Virus record (IMG/VR): IMGVR_UViG_3300031227_000089
Location: 1 to 46,420 of that record
Strand: one strand, 5' to 3'
DNA from: a virus
Length of the DNA: 46,420 nucleotides
In this document: in pieces, positions 13,806-22,932 of the stretch
How positions within the stretch are numbered: position 1 is the stretch's first letter
Layout: the number at the start of each line of letters is the position of its first letter
The notes under the pieces: model-generated
Database searches by the model: none
Told to the model about the DNA's origin: nothing
The model's input: only the letters and a program-made list of their open reading frames with translations
Position numbers and translations under genes: made by a program

Positions 13806-15212
13806 ATGCCAAACATTCAAATCTCTAAAATCATAATCACAAAACGAGCCAGGCAAGAAATTGGAGACGATTTTGAGCAGCTGAAAGAAAGCATCAGACT
13901 TCGAGGTCTGTTCCATCCAATCATTGTTTCAAAAAGTGATCTCGAACTTGTAGCAGGATTCCGTCGCCTCCAGTGTCATATCGCCCTTGGCCTCGAAGAA
14001 ATCGAAGTAAAATACGAGGAGGACCTATCCCCACTCGAGAAGAAACTAATCGAGCTTGAAGAAAACATCCATAAAAACTTAACCTGGGATGAGCAAGCTG
14101 AGCTACGTGCAGAAATTCTTATCCTTGAGCAAGAAATTCACGGAAAGGCTGTACGTGGCCATGAATCAACGGGACGCAAGATGGCCGATACTGCCGAATC
14201 TCTCAACATCTCACCAGCAACATTGTCACAGGACATGCGGCTTACTCGTGCTTTAGAAGAGGTTCCTGAATTGCGTAAGATCGGGAGTCGAAGGCAGGCT
14301 TTAAAGGCTGTTGATCGCCTCGAAGAGCTCGCACTTCTAACTGAGCTTGCGAGACTGGACGCAGAAGATGGGGAAAGCGCAACATCGAAAGACCAACCGT
14401 ATCTTCTTATTTGTGGCGATGCAATCAAGGAAATGCCAAAAGTACTTGAGAACGAAACTGTTGATCTTACCATCTTTGATCCGCCTTGGGGGATTGATGC
14501 ACACATTATTGCATCGAGTCGTGGCCCTAAAGGAGAAAAGATTTCCTATGACGATGACTCGGCTGATACAGCAATCAACACAGCTTTCGACCTTCTGCCT
14601 GAGATCCATCGTGTCATGAAACCCGATGCCCATATGTACATGTTCATCGGCATCCAGTTCAAGGAACTCTACCATGACTTCTTGACTAATTTCTCCGAGA
14701 TGCCTTTACGCATCCAAGTCTGGAAAAGATTCATGCCAGAGCTCACGCCACAATTGGATATCCTCGAGCAACGAGTCGCGAAGATCCAGAAAAAGCGAAC
14801 ATGGTCCTTCCACGTTGAGATCGTCCCCCTAATCTGGGTAAAGGAAGGTGGCGGATTCACAGACTTTGATCATAAATTTATGCCCCGATACGAGACACTT
14901 CTTTTTTGCAGCAAAGGCGAGAAGAAAAAGCTGAACGAGGTATCATCAAACGTCTTCGAGTTTAATCGACCACTGAACACTGAACGAATCCATACCCAGG
15001 AAAAACCTATTGAGCTAATCCGTCAGTTTATAAAAATCTCGTCTCAGCCGAATGAAATTGTTCTTGACCCATGTGCAGGTAGCTTCGTTACTGCTATGGC
15101 CGCAACACTGTTGGGTCGACGATCTGTGTCAATTGAGCAGGATAAAACAGCCTATGCCAAAGGTCTGCAAAGACTTACTGGGCTGTTGGTTCCTGATGAG
15201 GAGGTGGAATGA
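13806..15212 (+). CDS. ParB-like domain fused to a DNA methyltransferase
   Basis: 468 residues. Residues ~1-110 are ParB/Srx-like, with LKESIRLRGLFHPIIV, VAGFRRLQCHIALG and a helix-turn-helix near 125-150 (NISPATLSQDMRL). From ~195 comes an amino-methyltransferase of the N6/N4 class: motif IV DPPW near 224 and the SAM-binding motif I LDPCAGSF near 419, thus beta-type order. DPPW fits adenine or cytosine-N4 methylation. The role is probably protection from host restriction; the ParB part may give DNA contact. The ribosome site directly follows the dyad element. Confidence 0.85.
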   Translation: MPNIQISKIIITKRARQEIGDDFEQLKESIRLRGLFHPIIVSKSDLELVAGFRRLQCHIALGLEEIEVKYEEDLSPLEKKLIELEENIHKNLTWDEQAELRAEILILEQEIHGKAVRGHESTGRKMADTAESLNISPATLSQDMRLTRALEEVPELRKIGSRRQALKAVDRLEELALLTELARLDAEDGESATSKDQPYLLICGDAIKEMPKVLENETVDLTIFDPPWGIDAHIIASSRGPKGEKISYDDDSADTAINTAFDLLPEIHRVMKPDAHMYMFIGIQFKELYHDFLTNFSEMPLRIQVWKRFMPELTPQLDILEQRVAKIQKKRTWSFHVEIVPLIWVKEGGGFTDFDHKFMPRYETLLFCSKGEKKKLNEVSSNVFEFNRPLNTERIHTQEKPIELIRQFIKISSQPNEIVLDPCAGSFVTAMAATLLGRRSVSIEQDKTAYAKGLQRLTGLLVPDEEVE

Positions 15213-15316
15213 TGAAAAAGCCAAAGCCTGAGCTAAAGGATGAGATCAGAGATTTAATAATCGCGCTTAAAGAAGTTACGGATGTCTTAACAAAAATATG
15301 GAAAAAGATAGATTAA
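15212..15316 (+). CDS. Tiny helical protein
   Basis: 34 residues, one amphipathic helix (DEIRDLIIALKEVTDVL). ATG 15209 and 15212 are both possible after GAGGTGG. It overlaps the methyltransferase stop. Function unknown. Confidence 0.5.
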   Translation: MKKPKPELKDEIRDLIIALKEVTDVLTKIWKKID

Positions 15317-15328
15317 GGAGGTGGAACA

Positions 15329-15532
15329 ATGGAAGCTATGATAAAAACACATGTCGAAGTATCCCTGAAAATGAATAAGAAATCAGCTTTATGGTTAAGA
15401 GCTCTTATGCAAAATCCGATTGAGAACGGACCTGAGATGGACGAACCCGAGACGGACGAAAATGCTGATATGAGAGCTGGGTTTTTCGAAGCCTTAAACG
15501 ATCTTGACGATCTCGAACTCGGGGAGGACTAA
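15329..15532 (+). CDS. Small acidic protein
   Basis: 67 residues. A VSLKMNKKSALWLRALMQNP start, an acidic middle and a DDLELGED end resemble small phage proteins next to replication genes. The role is unknown. AAGGAGG precedes the ATG. Confidence 0.6.
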   Translation: MEAMIKTHVEVSLKMNKKSALWLRALMQNPIENGPEMDEPETDENADMRAGFFEALNDLDDLELGED

Positions 15533-15535
15533 ATT

Positions 15536-16072
15536 ATGAATTACGTAACAATGGACATCGAAACGACCGGATTAGATATCTATGAAGATGAGCCAATCCA
15601 AATGGCCTACACAGTTCACGACGACCAAGATCAACTCTTACACGAGAACTCTTTTTATCTCTATATAGATCGTGATCTTCCAGCCATAATTACAAAAATC
15701 ACAGGGATAACTCAAGAGACTCTGCAGTCCAAGGGCATCCACGTCAGCAAGGCTCTCTTACTCTGGAAGAACTTGATCAAAAAATACCAACCTGTAGCTC
15801 TTGTCGGATACAACATCATCAACTTTGACTTCCCGATGGTACAGAATTGGATAAATGCCAACTCCATTGAGAAGTTCAAATTCCCACCCATCTGTTGCAT
15901 TGACGACGTTATGATCACACTTGCAGCTCGACGTCGCTCCAAATGGTTGAAGCTGGCCAAAGCTGGAGAAGTCATGGGAGTCGAGTTTGATCCAAACGCG
16001 CTCCACGATGCCTTAGCCGATGTTCGCTTAACCTGGGAGATTTATAAAAAGCTACGAAATCAGGACAACTAA
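15536..16072 (+). CDS. DnaQ-like DEDDh 3'-5' exonuclease
   Basis: 178 residues. Exo I is DIETTG (D7, E9), Exo II is NIINFDFPM with its aspartate, and Exo III is HDALADVRLT, with the catalytic His and Asp of DEDDh nucleases. It lies two genes before the polymerase, which has its own 3'-5' exonuclease region, so this may be a second proofreading or end-trimming enzyme. The ribosome site GGGGAGG is in the end of the gene before. Confidence 0.85.
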   Translation: MNYVTMDIETTGLDIYEDEPIQMAYTVHDDQDQLLHENSFYLYIDRDLPAIITKITGITQETLQSKGIHVSKALLLWKNLIKKYQPVALVGYNIINFDFPMVQNWINANSIEKFKFPPICCIDDVMITLAARRRSKWLKLAKAGEVMGVEFDPNALHDALADVRLTWEIYKKLRNQDN

Positions 16073-16087
16073 AGGAGGAGACCACAG

Positions 16088-16282
16088 ATGACTCAGATAA
16101 GGGATTCTTTTCTCCAGGCTTTTAACCCCATAACCGCGATCAAAATAACGTCTATCGACAACAAGCCTATCAAAGTCTTAGTCGATGATATTTTCACCTT
16201 CATCCAGAAGAAGAAATATGAATCAATACTTGATCAAAGCACTAACACTATCTATCTGGGTAAGAAAAGGATTAAAAAATGA
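16088..16282 (+). CDS. Small basic protein before the polymerase
   Basis: 64 residues: an FLQAFNPITAIKI start, a beta-turn-beta middle and a basic tail (YLGKKRIKK). No family recognised. It overlaps the polymerase start by four bases, so it is translated in step with it; a polymerase accessory role would be a guess. Confidence 0.6.
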   Translation: MTQIRDSFLQAFNPITAIKITSIDNKPIKVLVDDIFTFIQKKKYESILDQSTNTIYLGKKRIKK

Positions 16283-18627
16283 CAGATTATGAAATTACAG
16301 TTCCGGGTTTTGGCCCGATAGATTCGCCAATCGTTTTTGTTGGTGAAGCTCCTGCAAAAAACGAGGTATACGAGGGAATACCCTTTGTAGGCTCGGCTGG
16401 CAAGTATCTAAACAAAGTCACAGCTCTTGCAGGCATCAATCGAGACGACGTGTATATCACAAATGTTTCTAAAATCCGAGCACCAAGTGATAAAATGGAT
16501 CTTCTTGAGTCGAGACATCCAAAAGTATACTCTGCTCAGGTTCAAGGTCTCATCGATGAAATCAATGATCTTCCTGATGTAAAAATCATCGTAGCTCTTG
16601 GTGCACATGCCTTAAAAAATCTAACATCTGTGCGTGGCATTCATCATTGGAGAGGAGCTCCATGCTCCCCAATTGATGCCATCAAACATGATTGTGTAGT
16701 TATCCCTACGTACCATCCATCCATACTTCACTACAACTACCAAGCTTGGATTCTTATCGTAGCTGACTTGATGAAAGTTAAGCGTATCCAAGAAGAAGGC
16801 TTCGTTTTCAAACTTCCTACCTGGGATTTCATAATCCGCCCAACATTTCAACAAGCAATAGATACCTTAAGTCTTATCCAAGAAAAAGGCCACGCAGTGA
16901 TAGATGTTGAAACTCCACATAATATGTTATCCTGTGTAGGATTTGCTTGGAGTAGATCAGAAGCAATTAGTATCCCATTCTTTTATGGCACAGGAAGAAA
17001 TTACTGGACATATGAAGAAGAAGAAGCTATTTGGGAAAAGATCAATGAAGTTTGCACAACAACAGAGATGTCTGCTCAAAATGATTTATTTGACTGGAGA
17101 ATTATGTACGAGCATAATATACATCTGTTAAGACCAAGGTGGGATTCTATGCTTATGCATCACTGTCTCTACAGCGAAATGAGACATGGACTTGACATTA
17201 TCACAAGTATTTATACAGATCTTCCCTTTACAAAAAAGGATGAATCTGACGAAAAAGGATCAGTTCTTCGTGCTGGAGGTGAAGTTAAGCATTGGACATA
17301 CAATTGTTTTGACTGCATTAGTGAATTTTGGGCCATTGAGGAATTGGAAAAAGAGCTGAGAGAAGAAGGCATGCTCGATACGTACAAAAACCTTTATGCC
17401 GATATGCTTATGCCACTTTTTAAGATGAACATACGTGGCATCCCAGTCGACATGACTCGATTGATCAAAGTCCAGGGTGAGTATAAAGAAATGATCAAAC
17501 AGTACTCAAGCAAAATTGCAGACGAGACTGGGTGCGTCACTGTAATAAATGCGGCTGAGCAAAAGGCATACATCAAAAAGCACAAAGGAGACGAACTTGC
17601 TCTGGAATCGATCAACATCGCGTCTCCAAAGCAGGTAGCCGATCTTCTATTCAACAAGATGAGCATGGTTCCATACAAAGGAAACAGCACAAACAAGAAG
17701 GCTTTGGAGATGCTTGCCTACAAATACAAAACAGAGGTTCCAAAATACATCATAGACATCCGTGCGGCTCAAAAGTCTCTGGGTCTTTTTTCGGCTGAAA
17801 ATATTGTGGATGGAAAAGCCAAATGCGAATATTCCTTGGGAAGAACAAATACAGGAAGAATCGCGTCCCGCAAAGGCCGTGGTCGTGGGGGTATGAATCT
17901 CCAAAATGTAAAGGTAGGCGAGACGAGGAGATTCTTTACCGCAGAAAAAGGCCATATCTTTATGAATGCAGATCAAAAACAAGCAGAGGCTCTTTGCGTC
18001 GGCTGGTATGCAAAGGACAAAGCAATGCAAGCACTCGGCGAGAATGGTAAGTCCATCCATGTTGAGCGTGGCAAACAACTCTACGGTCCAGATTTTAATA
18101 AAAAACATGAACTCTACCGTATAATAAAGGGAACGGTTCATGGTGGAAATTATGGCCTCGGGCCAAGAACTTTTGCATTGATGACCGGTCTCCCATACAA
18201 GGAGGCGAAAAATCAATTAGAAAGTTATCATAATGACTTTCCTGGAATTAGGAACGTCTTTCATCAGTATGTTAAAGATGAGATTCGTCGATGTCGTGCG
18301 TTATACAATCCATTTGGTCGACGGGAGATCTTTCTCAATCGTATCGATGAAGCCACATTTCGTGCCGGTTTTGCATTCCTTCCCCAAAGCACCAGTACTG
18401 ACATCAACAAAACGGCTCTGAAACGAGTCGATAAATATTATCATGTTCTTTTGGATACTCATGATGGCATAGCCATTTCAGTTCCAGAAAAGGAAGTCAT
18501 GGTAGCTGCAGAAGTGTTGAAAGAAGCTTATGATGTGGAATTCGAGATCTGGGGCGAAATGCATACAATTCCTGTAGAAATAACTTTTGGCCCTAATTGG
18601 GAAGATCAGACTGTGATTGACATCTAA
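16279..18627 (+). CDS. Uracil-DNA-glycosylase-like domain fused to family A DNA polymerase
   Basis: 782 residues. The first ~165 form a family-4/5-type UDG fold: GEAPA at 22-26, PFVGSAGKYL, VYITNVSK and the HPS motif near 146. An exonuclease-like part follows (VIDVETP with D209 and E211, AQNDLFDW and YNCFD). The polymerase part has motif A NADQKQAEAL near 562, the O-helix GTVHGGNYG near 617 and motif C THDG near 725. UDG-like domains on family A polymerases are known in SPO1-type phages. Whether the glycosylase part still cuts uracil is unclear; it may only recognise it. This is the replicative polymerase of the phage. Confidence 0.9.
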   Translation: MTDYEITVPGFGPIDSPIVFVGEAPAKNEVYEGIPFVGSAGKYLNKVTALAGINRDDVYITNVSKIRAPSDKMDLLESRHPKVYSAQVQGLIDEINDLPDVKIIVALGAHALKNLTSVRGIHHWRGAPCSPIDAIKHDCVVIPTYHPSILHYNYQAWILIVADLMKVKRIQEEGFVFKLPTWDFIIRPTFQQAIDTLSLIQEKGHAVIDVETPHNMLSCVGFAWSRSEAISIPFFYGTGRNYWTYEEEEAIWEKINEVCTTTEMSAQNDLFDWRIMYEHNIHLLRPRWDSMLMHHCLYSEMRHGLDIITSIYTDLPFTKKDESDEKGSVLRAGGEVKHWTYNCFDCISEFWAIEELEKELREEGMLDTYKNLYADMLMPLFKMNIRGIPVDMTRLIKVQGEYKEMIKQYSSKIADETGCVTVINAAEQKAYIKKHKGDELALESINIASPKQVADLLFNKMSMVPYKGNSTNKKALEMLAYKYKTEVPKYIIDIRAAQKSLGLFSAENIVDGKAKCEYSLGRTNTGRIASRKGRGRGGMNLQNVKVGETRRFFTAEKGHIFMNADQKQAEALCVGWYAKDKAMQALGENGKSIHVERGKQLYGPDFNKKHELYRIIKGTVHGGNYGLGPRTFALMTGLPYKEAKNQLESYHNDFPGIRNVFHQYVKDEIRRCRALYNPFGRREIFLNRIDEATFRAGFAFLPQSTSTDINKTALKRVDKYYHVLLDTHDGIAISVPEKEVMVAAEVLKEAYDVEFEIWGEMHTIPVEITFGPNWEDQTVIDI

Positions 18628-18638
18628 GGAGAAGCCAC

Positions 18639-18866
18639 TTGATAATAATAACCTGGATACTAACACTTTTATCACTTGCTGGAGTAATCTTAAACATCAA
18701 GAAACGACGGGAATGCTTTTACATCTGGACATTCACAAATGCAAGCTGGGCAACAGTAGATTATATAGAGGGCATCTACGCTCAAAGTTTCCTCTTTCTA
18801 ATCTACACTTGCCTTGCGGTATGGGGGATACTCGAATGGAAAACAGATTCTGATAATAGGCGATAG
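18639..18866 (+). CDS. Small three-helix membrane protein, PnuC-like fragment
   Basis: 75 residues from a TTG start at 18639, preceded by AAGGAG at good spacing. It has three hydrophobic stretches (ITWILTLLSLAGVIL, WTFTNASWATVDYI, FLFLIYTCLAVWGI). The layout resembles the N-terminal part of PnuC-type nicotinamide riboside transporters, but it is far shorter. A different frame at 18617-18853 is not supported. Confidence 0.6.
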   Translation: MIIITWILTLLSLAGVILNIKKRRECFYIWTFTNASWATVDYIEGIYAQSFLFLIYTCLAVWGILEWKTDSDNRR

Positions 18867-18876
18867 GATATGATTA

Positions 18877-20055
18877 ATGCAAATAAAACTGAAGCGAGAC
18901 CGGAAGCTTGGCGAATCTTGGCTTCCCGCATACCGACGTTATATCATAAAACAAGAGTCGCCAGATATTTTCCACTTCTGGATAGCAATGGCAATCGTTG
19001 CAGCTTCCCTAAAGCGAAACGTATTTGTGGATAGGGATGCTTATAAAGTTTACCCAAATCAGTACATCTTTCTCGTCGCCAAATCTGGTATGTGCAAGAA
19101 GTCGGCTGCTATGGATATTGGCTTGGACCTTATCCAAAAAATTGAAGAGATTACTGTAATTCATGGCCGAGCTACTGTTGAGGGACTCATTGATTTAATG
19201 AATAAAGCTGCGCCAGATCCGAACGGTGTGATCAAACCCGATGGCAGTGTGCTTATACACGCGGATGAACTTTCGTACCTTTTTGGCAAAGCATCATACA
19301 TCACGGATCTTATAACCTTTTTTACAGCGGCATATACGTCAAAAGCCAGACTTGACTTCTTGACCAGAGGAAAAGGCTTGGCTAAAGTACGCAATCCATG
19401 TCCAACAATCCTTGCGGGCACAACACCTGAACAGATGGGTGACATCTTCCCATCCCTTGTATTGTCGAGTGGCTTCATGGCCAGGATTTTGCTTGTCTGG
19501 GGATCTGACGTCCGACGTGTAGCAAAACCAGCTTTGGACCATAGAATGGAGGATGCGTTGGTTCACGACCTGGGTTGCATTTCCCAACTATGTGGAGAGG
19601 TAAAGATGACAGACGAGGCTGAAGAATACTTTGATCCTTGGTATGAGGCTCTTCCACGACCCGAGGTGCCTGAGTTGATTGCATTCTACCAAAGGAAACA
19701 CGATCATGTTTTGAAGACTGCTATATGCATTTCCGTAGCTGAATCAGACAATTTAATTATTACCTTAGACCATCTCAACTCTGCCATCGCGGCAATCGAA
19801 TATGTCGAGTCGCAAATCCCTGAGGCCATTGCGAGTATAGGTGCTACGGCTCAAAGCACAATTTCAGATCACATTCTTGCCATCGTCCGCTTAGCTGCTC
19901 CACACGGAGTATCACATTCTGAAATCCTACGCAAAATCTACAAACGATTGACTTATGGAGCTCAGGAGTTTCAACAAATTATTGATTCACTAAAACAGGC
20001 AGAGAAGATTTCTGAATCAGCGAATAAAAAAGGTATTTTTTATCATCTAAAATAA
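18877..20055 (+). CDS. DUF3987-like ATPase, probable helicase/primase component
   Basis: 392 residues. The start YIIKQESPDIFHFWIAMAIV and PNQYIFLVAKSGMCKKSA (a degenerate Walker A with CKKS) resemble DUF3987-type ATPases common in phage replication modules. A middle VLIHADELSYLFG is the Walker B, and a winged-helix end (GVSHSEILRKIY) closes it. It probably acts with the polymerase as helicase or helicase loader. No zinc primase domain is visible. The ribosome site is weak. Confidence 0.7.
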   Translation: MQIKLKRDRKLGESWLPAYRRYIIKQESPDIFHFWIAMAIVAASLKRNVFVDRDAYKVYPNQYIFLVAKSGMCKKSAAMDIGLDLIQKIEEITVIHGRATVEGLIDLMNKAAPDPNGVIKPDGSVLIHADELSYLFGKASYITDLITFFTAAYTSKARLDFLTRGKGLAKVRNPCPTILAGTTPEQMGDIFPSLVLSSGFMARILLVWGSDVRRVAKPALDHRMEDALVHDLGCISQLCGEVKMTDEAEEYFDPWYEALPRPEVPELIAFYQRKHDHVLKTAICISVAESDNLIITLDHLNSAIAAIEYVESQIPEAIASIGATAQSTISDHILAIVRLAAPHGVSHSEILRKIYKRLTYGAQEFQQIIDSLKQAEKISESANKKGIFYHLK

Positions 20056-20067
20056 GGAGCTACGAAA

Positions 20068-21096
20068 ATGGATTTCATGAAAGCAATGTATGTACTATGG
20101 CCAGATCGTGATTACATAGATAAAGCAATAGAGGCAGGAGTAAACACTCTCTTTTTTGCAATCTACAATCCGAGACCTGACATCAAACAAAAGACCGAAT
20201 TTGGAACTTATAACGCTACGATAACTACGATGCGGCACTACAAAAAACTTAACAATGTCAAGGTTATTTTAATGCCCGCATGGTGGCAACCTTGGTATCT
20301 GTTGGTCGATGGATGTTTCTTCTTTGATGGCGAGAAATCCTATCGTAAAACACCATGCCCACTGAGTGATTATTACATAAACTGGGTAATGGAGTATCCA
20401 CTAAAGCATTACAAAGACGGAGACTGTGACGGAATATTCTGGGATTTTGAAGATTATGGATCTACCGATCCTGAGCGGCTAAAGTACTTTGATGACTGGA
20501 ATCAGGACAAATTTAGATGCATGTGTGAGAGATGCAAAGGTCTGACTGAAGATGAACAACGCACAGCTTTATACACAAAGATTTATGACAAACTGCACAT
20601 CTCAGGCGTAGCCATAAATGGGGAATACACTTATGCCGATCCAAAAATGTGGAAAGGTTTTCCCTCCGAGCAGTGGTGGGTAAATGCATACACATACAAA
20701 GACTTTGGAGTGCTCAAGCGGATATGGAAATATACCATTCCAAATCGATGGCTAAAAAACAGCAGAGTCGAGGGGATTACATGCGGCATATGGCTCGAGC
20801 ACTTTACGGCTAAAGCGTCGTTAAAATTTTTAACATCCGTTGGAAAGTCCGCATCAACAGATGGGTATTGGATCTATCCGCAAATGAGAATGTCGAAGAA
20901 TTGTTACTGGAGAGTATATCCTATAGAGCCGTGGTCTAAGTATGAAACAAATACTTTACCATATACATCTTTTATAGATACTGATGATCCAAATTACTTC
21001 GAGCACCTCAAAGACGTAAATAAGAAGATAAACGAGTATCGAAAAGGATGGTGGTTTAAGGCTAAAAGATTTTTGGCCATGACTTTTGTTAGATAG
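20068..21096 (+). CDS. TIM-barrel glycoside-hydrolase-like protein, function unknown
   Basis: 342 residues, no signal peptide. The strands KAMYVLWP, NTLFFAIYNP, KVILMPAW and CDGIFWDFEDYG look like successive beta strands of a (beta/alpha)8 barrel; the DFED on the fourth strand sits where glycoside hydrolases keep catalytic acids. It is rich in tryptophan and tyrosine, as sugar-binding sites are. A cysteine pair (CMCERC) could bind metal. It is the last gene of the rightward operon and ends at the convergence hairpin. It may act on an intracellular sugar, but the specific function is unknown. Confidence 0.55.
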   Translation: MDFMKAMYVLWPDRDYIDKAIEAGVNTLFFAIYNPRPDIKQKTEFGTYNATITTMRHYKKLNNVKVILMPAWWQPWYLLVDGCFFFDGEKSYRKTPCPLSDYYINWVMEYPLKHYKDGDCDGIFWDFEDYGSTDPERLKYFDDWNQDKFRCMCERCKGLTEDEQRTALYTKIYDKLHISGVAINGEYTYADPKMWKGFPSEQWWVNAYTYKDFGVLKRIWKYTIPNRWLKNSRVEGITCGIWLEHFTAKASLKFLTSVGKSASTDGYWIYPQMRMSKNCYWRVYPIEPWSKYETNTLPYTSFIDTDDPNYFEHLKDVNKKINEYRKGWWFKAKRFLAMTFVR

Positions 21097-21104
21097 ATGA
21101 TTAA

Positions 21105-21142
21105 CCCTCCATGGTGCAGCAGATACTCAGAGCCGTGGAGGG
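21105..21142. terminator. Hairpin between convergent operons
   Basis: Stem CCCTCCATGG (21105-21114) with CCGTGGAGGG (21133-21142), one mismatch, 18-base loop. It separates the rightward replication operon from the leftward lysis genes. The U-runs are weak on both sides, but the position suits a bidirectional terminator. Confidence 0.7.
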
Positions 21143-21151
21143 CGTTGTTCC

Positions 21152-21598
21152 TTACTTACCAGTGATCAAGGAAAGAATCTTACCTTCTGCACCTCTCTTT
21201 TCCATCGTCCTGCCAACAGCCCATACACTACAGATAGATGTCCATGCCCACCAAAATTCTGTAGGCAATTCCATTTGAGGCATTGTAGGAATAACTTTAC
21301 CCGATAATGCAGCAACATAAAGAGCTATTTTAGGTACTACATTATTAAGAAAGATAAAAGCAAGACCTGCATATACAACTGTGGGTCTTGCTCTCTTAGT
21401 AAATTTATCACCCTGCTGCATTTCAGCAACAATGATGCTTTTCTGCGCATCAAGTATCGAAGATTCCCGTGCCTCTATAACCTTTTGTAACGCCATCTGT
21501 GCTTTTAGCTTTTCTGTTGGATCAGCATCAGGGGGCCATATCTTGTCCAGAACCCCTTTTGCAAGATCCGCTATTGATCCTAAGCCTGTAATATCCAT
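21152..21598 (-). CDS. Holin, three-helix GTA-type
   Basis: 148 residues. A helical, charged N-terminal half precedes KRARPTVVYAGLAFIFLNNV, a central hydrophobic segment and a C-terminal helix (FWWAWTSICSVWAVG). This is the pattern of the 3TM holin family (PF11351) of gene transfer agents and phages. It would make the membrane holes that let the peptidases reach the wall. It is the last gene of the leftward late unit and sits directly after the M15 endolysin. AAGGAG precedes the ATG. Confidence 0.85.
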   Translation of the reverse strand: MDITGLGSIADLAKGVLDKIWPPDADPTEKLKAQMALQKVIEARESSILDAQKSIIVAEMQQGDKFTKRARPTVVYAGLAFIFLNNVVPKIALYVAALSGKVIPTMPQMELPTEFWWAWTSICSVWAVGRTMEKRGAEGKILSLITGK

Positions 21599-21609
21599 TT
21601 TTACTCTCC

Positions 21610-22011
21610 TTATTCAACTAACTCGAAGTGAACCAGGTCTTGAAATTCCTGGTCTGTGATTACTTCATCATCCCTATCCCAGTTACCACCCCATCGAATT
21701 TTGGTCTCGATTATTTTTGCAACTCCCATCACCACACCAGCAAAATAGATACAATGATTTTTATTCCAGGATAAAGCACCATGTACATATGGAGCTACAT
21801 CTACAGCTTTCGATGGAATTTGATTATGCTTTCCATCTGGCCATTTAACTTTTGATCTACCTTTAGCATAATACCTATCTTGGTCCTTCTGACCTCTGTG
21901 GCCCTCAATAATTGTGCATTCAAAGCCCAAGGCATCAATTCCTAAAAACAGCTCTTGCAGTTCTTGGTCACATGTCGAGAGCCTCTGTCGAGATTTTTCT
22001 GAAAAGGGCAT
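21610..22011 (-). CDS. M15 peptidase endolysin (L-alanyl-D-glutamate type)
   Basis: 133 residues. EGHRGQKDQDRYYAKGRSK, then KHN with H62, PSKAVDVAPY with D71, and a C-terminal VHFE histidine give the H-D-H zinc site of M15-type phage endolysins. It cleaves the peptide stem of peptidoglycan; no signal peptide is present, so it needs the holin. It starts one base inside the stop of the M23 gene, and AGGAGGG is close to the start. Confidence 0.9.
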   Translation of the reverse strand: MPFSEKSRQRLSTCDQELQELFLGIDALGFECTIIEGHRGQKDQDRYYAKGRSKVKWPDGKHNQIPSKAVDVAPYVHGALSWNKNHCIYFAGVVMGVAKIIETKIRWGGNWDRDDEVITDQEFQDLVHFELVE

Positions 22012-22436
22012 TAAATCCTCCCTCTCAAACTCTTGTAAATACTGATTAAAAGATCCGGGTCTATCTTATCGATTTGGAAGTGAACATGGGGTAAAACGCC
22101 TTTGTGCACAAGGGATATATCTTCGGCATAACCAATGATTTCTCCCTCCTTGAGCTCGACATTTATGAAACTATCATCCATCTTCACGTAAAACAGCGTC
22201 CCGATAATTCCCCTGCCTCGGAAAAGAACTCCATGATACCCCTCACATGGACTCTTTTTCCTGATCGGTATTGCAGTAAAGGGCATAAACACCTCCTGGC
22301 CTGGAATGCAGACGTAGTCTCTTCCACGGTGGCGATATCTCTTCACCTTCCCATTCTCAGTCTTCTCTCGTGGAGCACCGAAGTATCCAAGGCCACGTGC
22401 ATCACGTCTAACATTCCCACCAGTAGGGTTTATCAT
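22011..22436 (-). CDS. M23-like peptidase domain protein
   Basis: 141 residues. Zinc ligands are visible as H36 and D40 in HRGRDY, and H117/H119 in HVHF, the H-x3-D and H-x-H motifs of LytM/M23 endopeptidases; the DARGLGYFGAPR start is also typical. No signal peptide. It is probably a second peptidoglycan cutter, either in lysis or as part of the particle. It overlaps the M15 gene by one base. Confidence 0.85.
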   Translation of the reverse strand: MINPTGGNVRRDARGLGYFGAPREKTENGKVKRYRHRGRDYVCIPGQEVFMPFTAIPIRKKSPCEGYHGVLFRGRGIIGTLFYVKMDDSFINVELKEGEIIGYAEDISLVHKGVLPHVHFQIDKIDPDLLISIYKSLRGRI

Positions 22437-22439
22437 GAC

Positions 22440-22916
22440 CTACACCTCCGGCTTTTCTTTTCCTGGAACGGGTTTTAAAGCTCGTACCGCATTTCTGCTA
22501 TCGGATTCAAAAACATCGATGAACTGGTAGATAGAACTAATGTCTGCTCCACTCCATTTACCCACAGCATTCATAGCTTTTGAGGGGATTTTAATCTTCT
22601 CGGTGTTAACCTCTATGTCGCTACCCAGCAGCTCGGTAAATTTTTCCTGGAAAGTTTTCAGGCCGTCGGGATCTTGATTAAAACTAAATTGTCCATTTGG
22701 GCCCTGAATGGGTTCTCCAGTTTCTGAATCTTTATCACAGTAACGATTGATCAATTCTTGTTTTGTATCCACATATGCCTTTAATGCTGGTTTAAGTTCC
22801 TCATTTTGGCGTCGAATCTCCAATACTAAGAGAATGTCGTCGAACTCAGTAGTGAAAAGTTTCTGATACCCAGGACTTGACACCAATGCCTCCAGATCTG
22901 AATTCTTAAGTTTCAT
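22440..22916 (-). CDS. Unrecognised phage protein before the lysis genes
   Basis: 158 residues, mostly helical, with EIRRQNEELKPALKAYVD and a central acidic-polar stretch; no family confidently recognised. It is the first gene after the dyad element at 22968, with a 51-base leader that holds two small dyads. It could be a small tail-associated or lysis-linked protein. GGAGG precedes the ATG. Confidence 0.65.
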   Translation of the reverse strand: MKLKNSDLEALVSSPGYQKLFTTEFDDILLVLEIRRQNEELKPALKAYVDTKQELINRYCDKDSETGEPIQGPNGQFSFNQDPDGLKTFQEKFTELLGSDIEVNTEKIKIPSKAMNAVGKWSGADISSIYQFIDVFESDSRNAVRALKPVPGKEKPEV

Positions 22917-22932
22917 GTTTACTACCTCCTGA

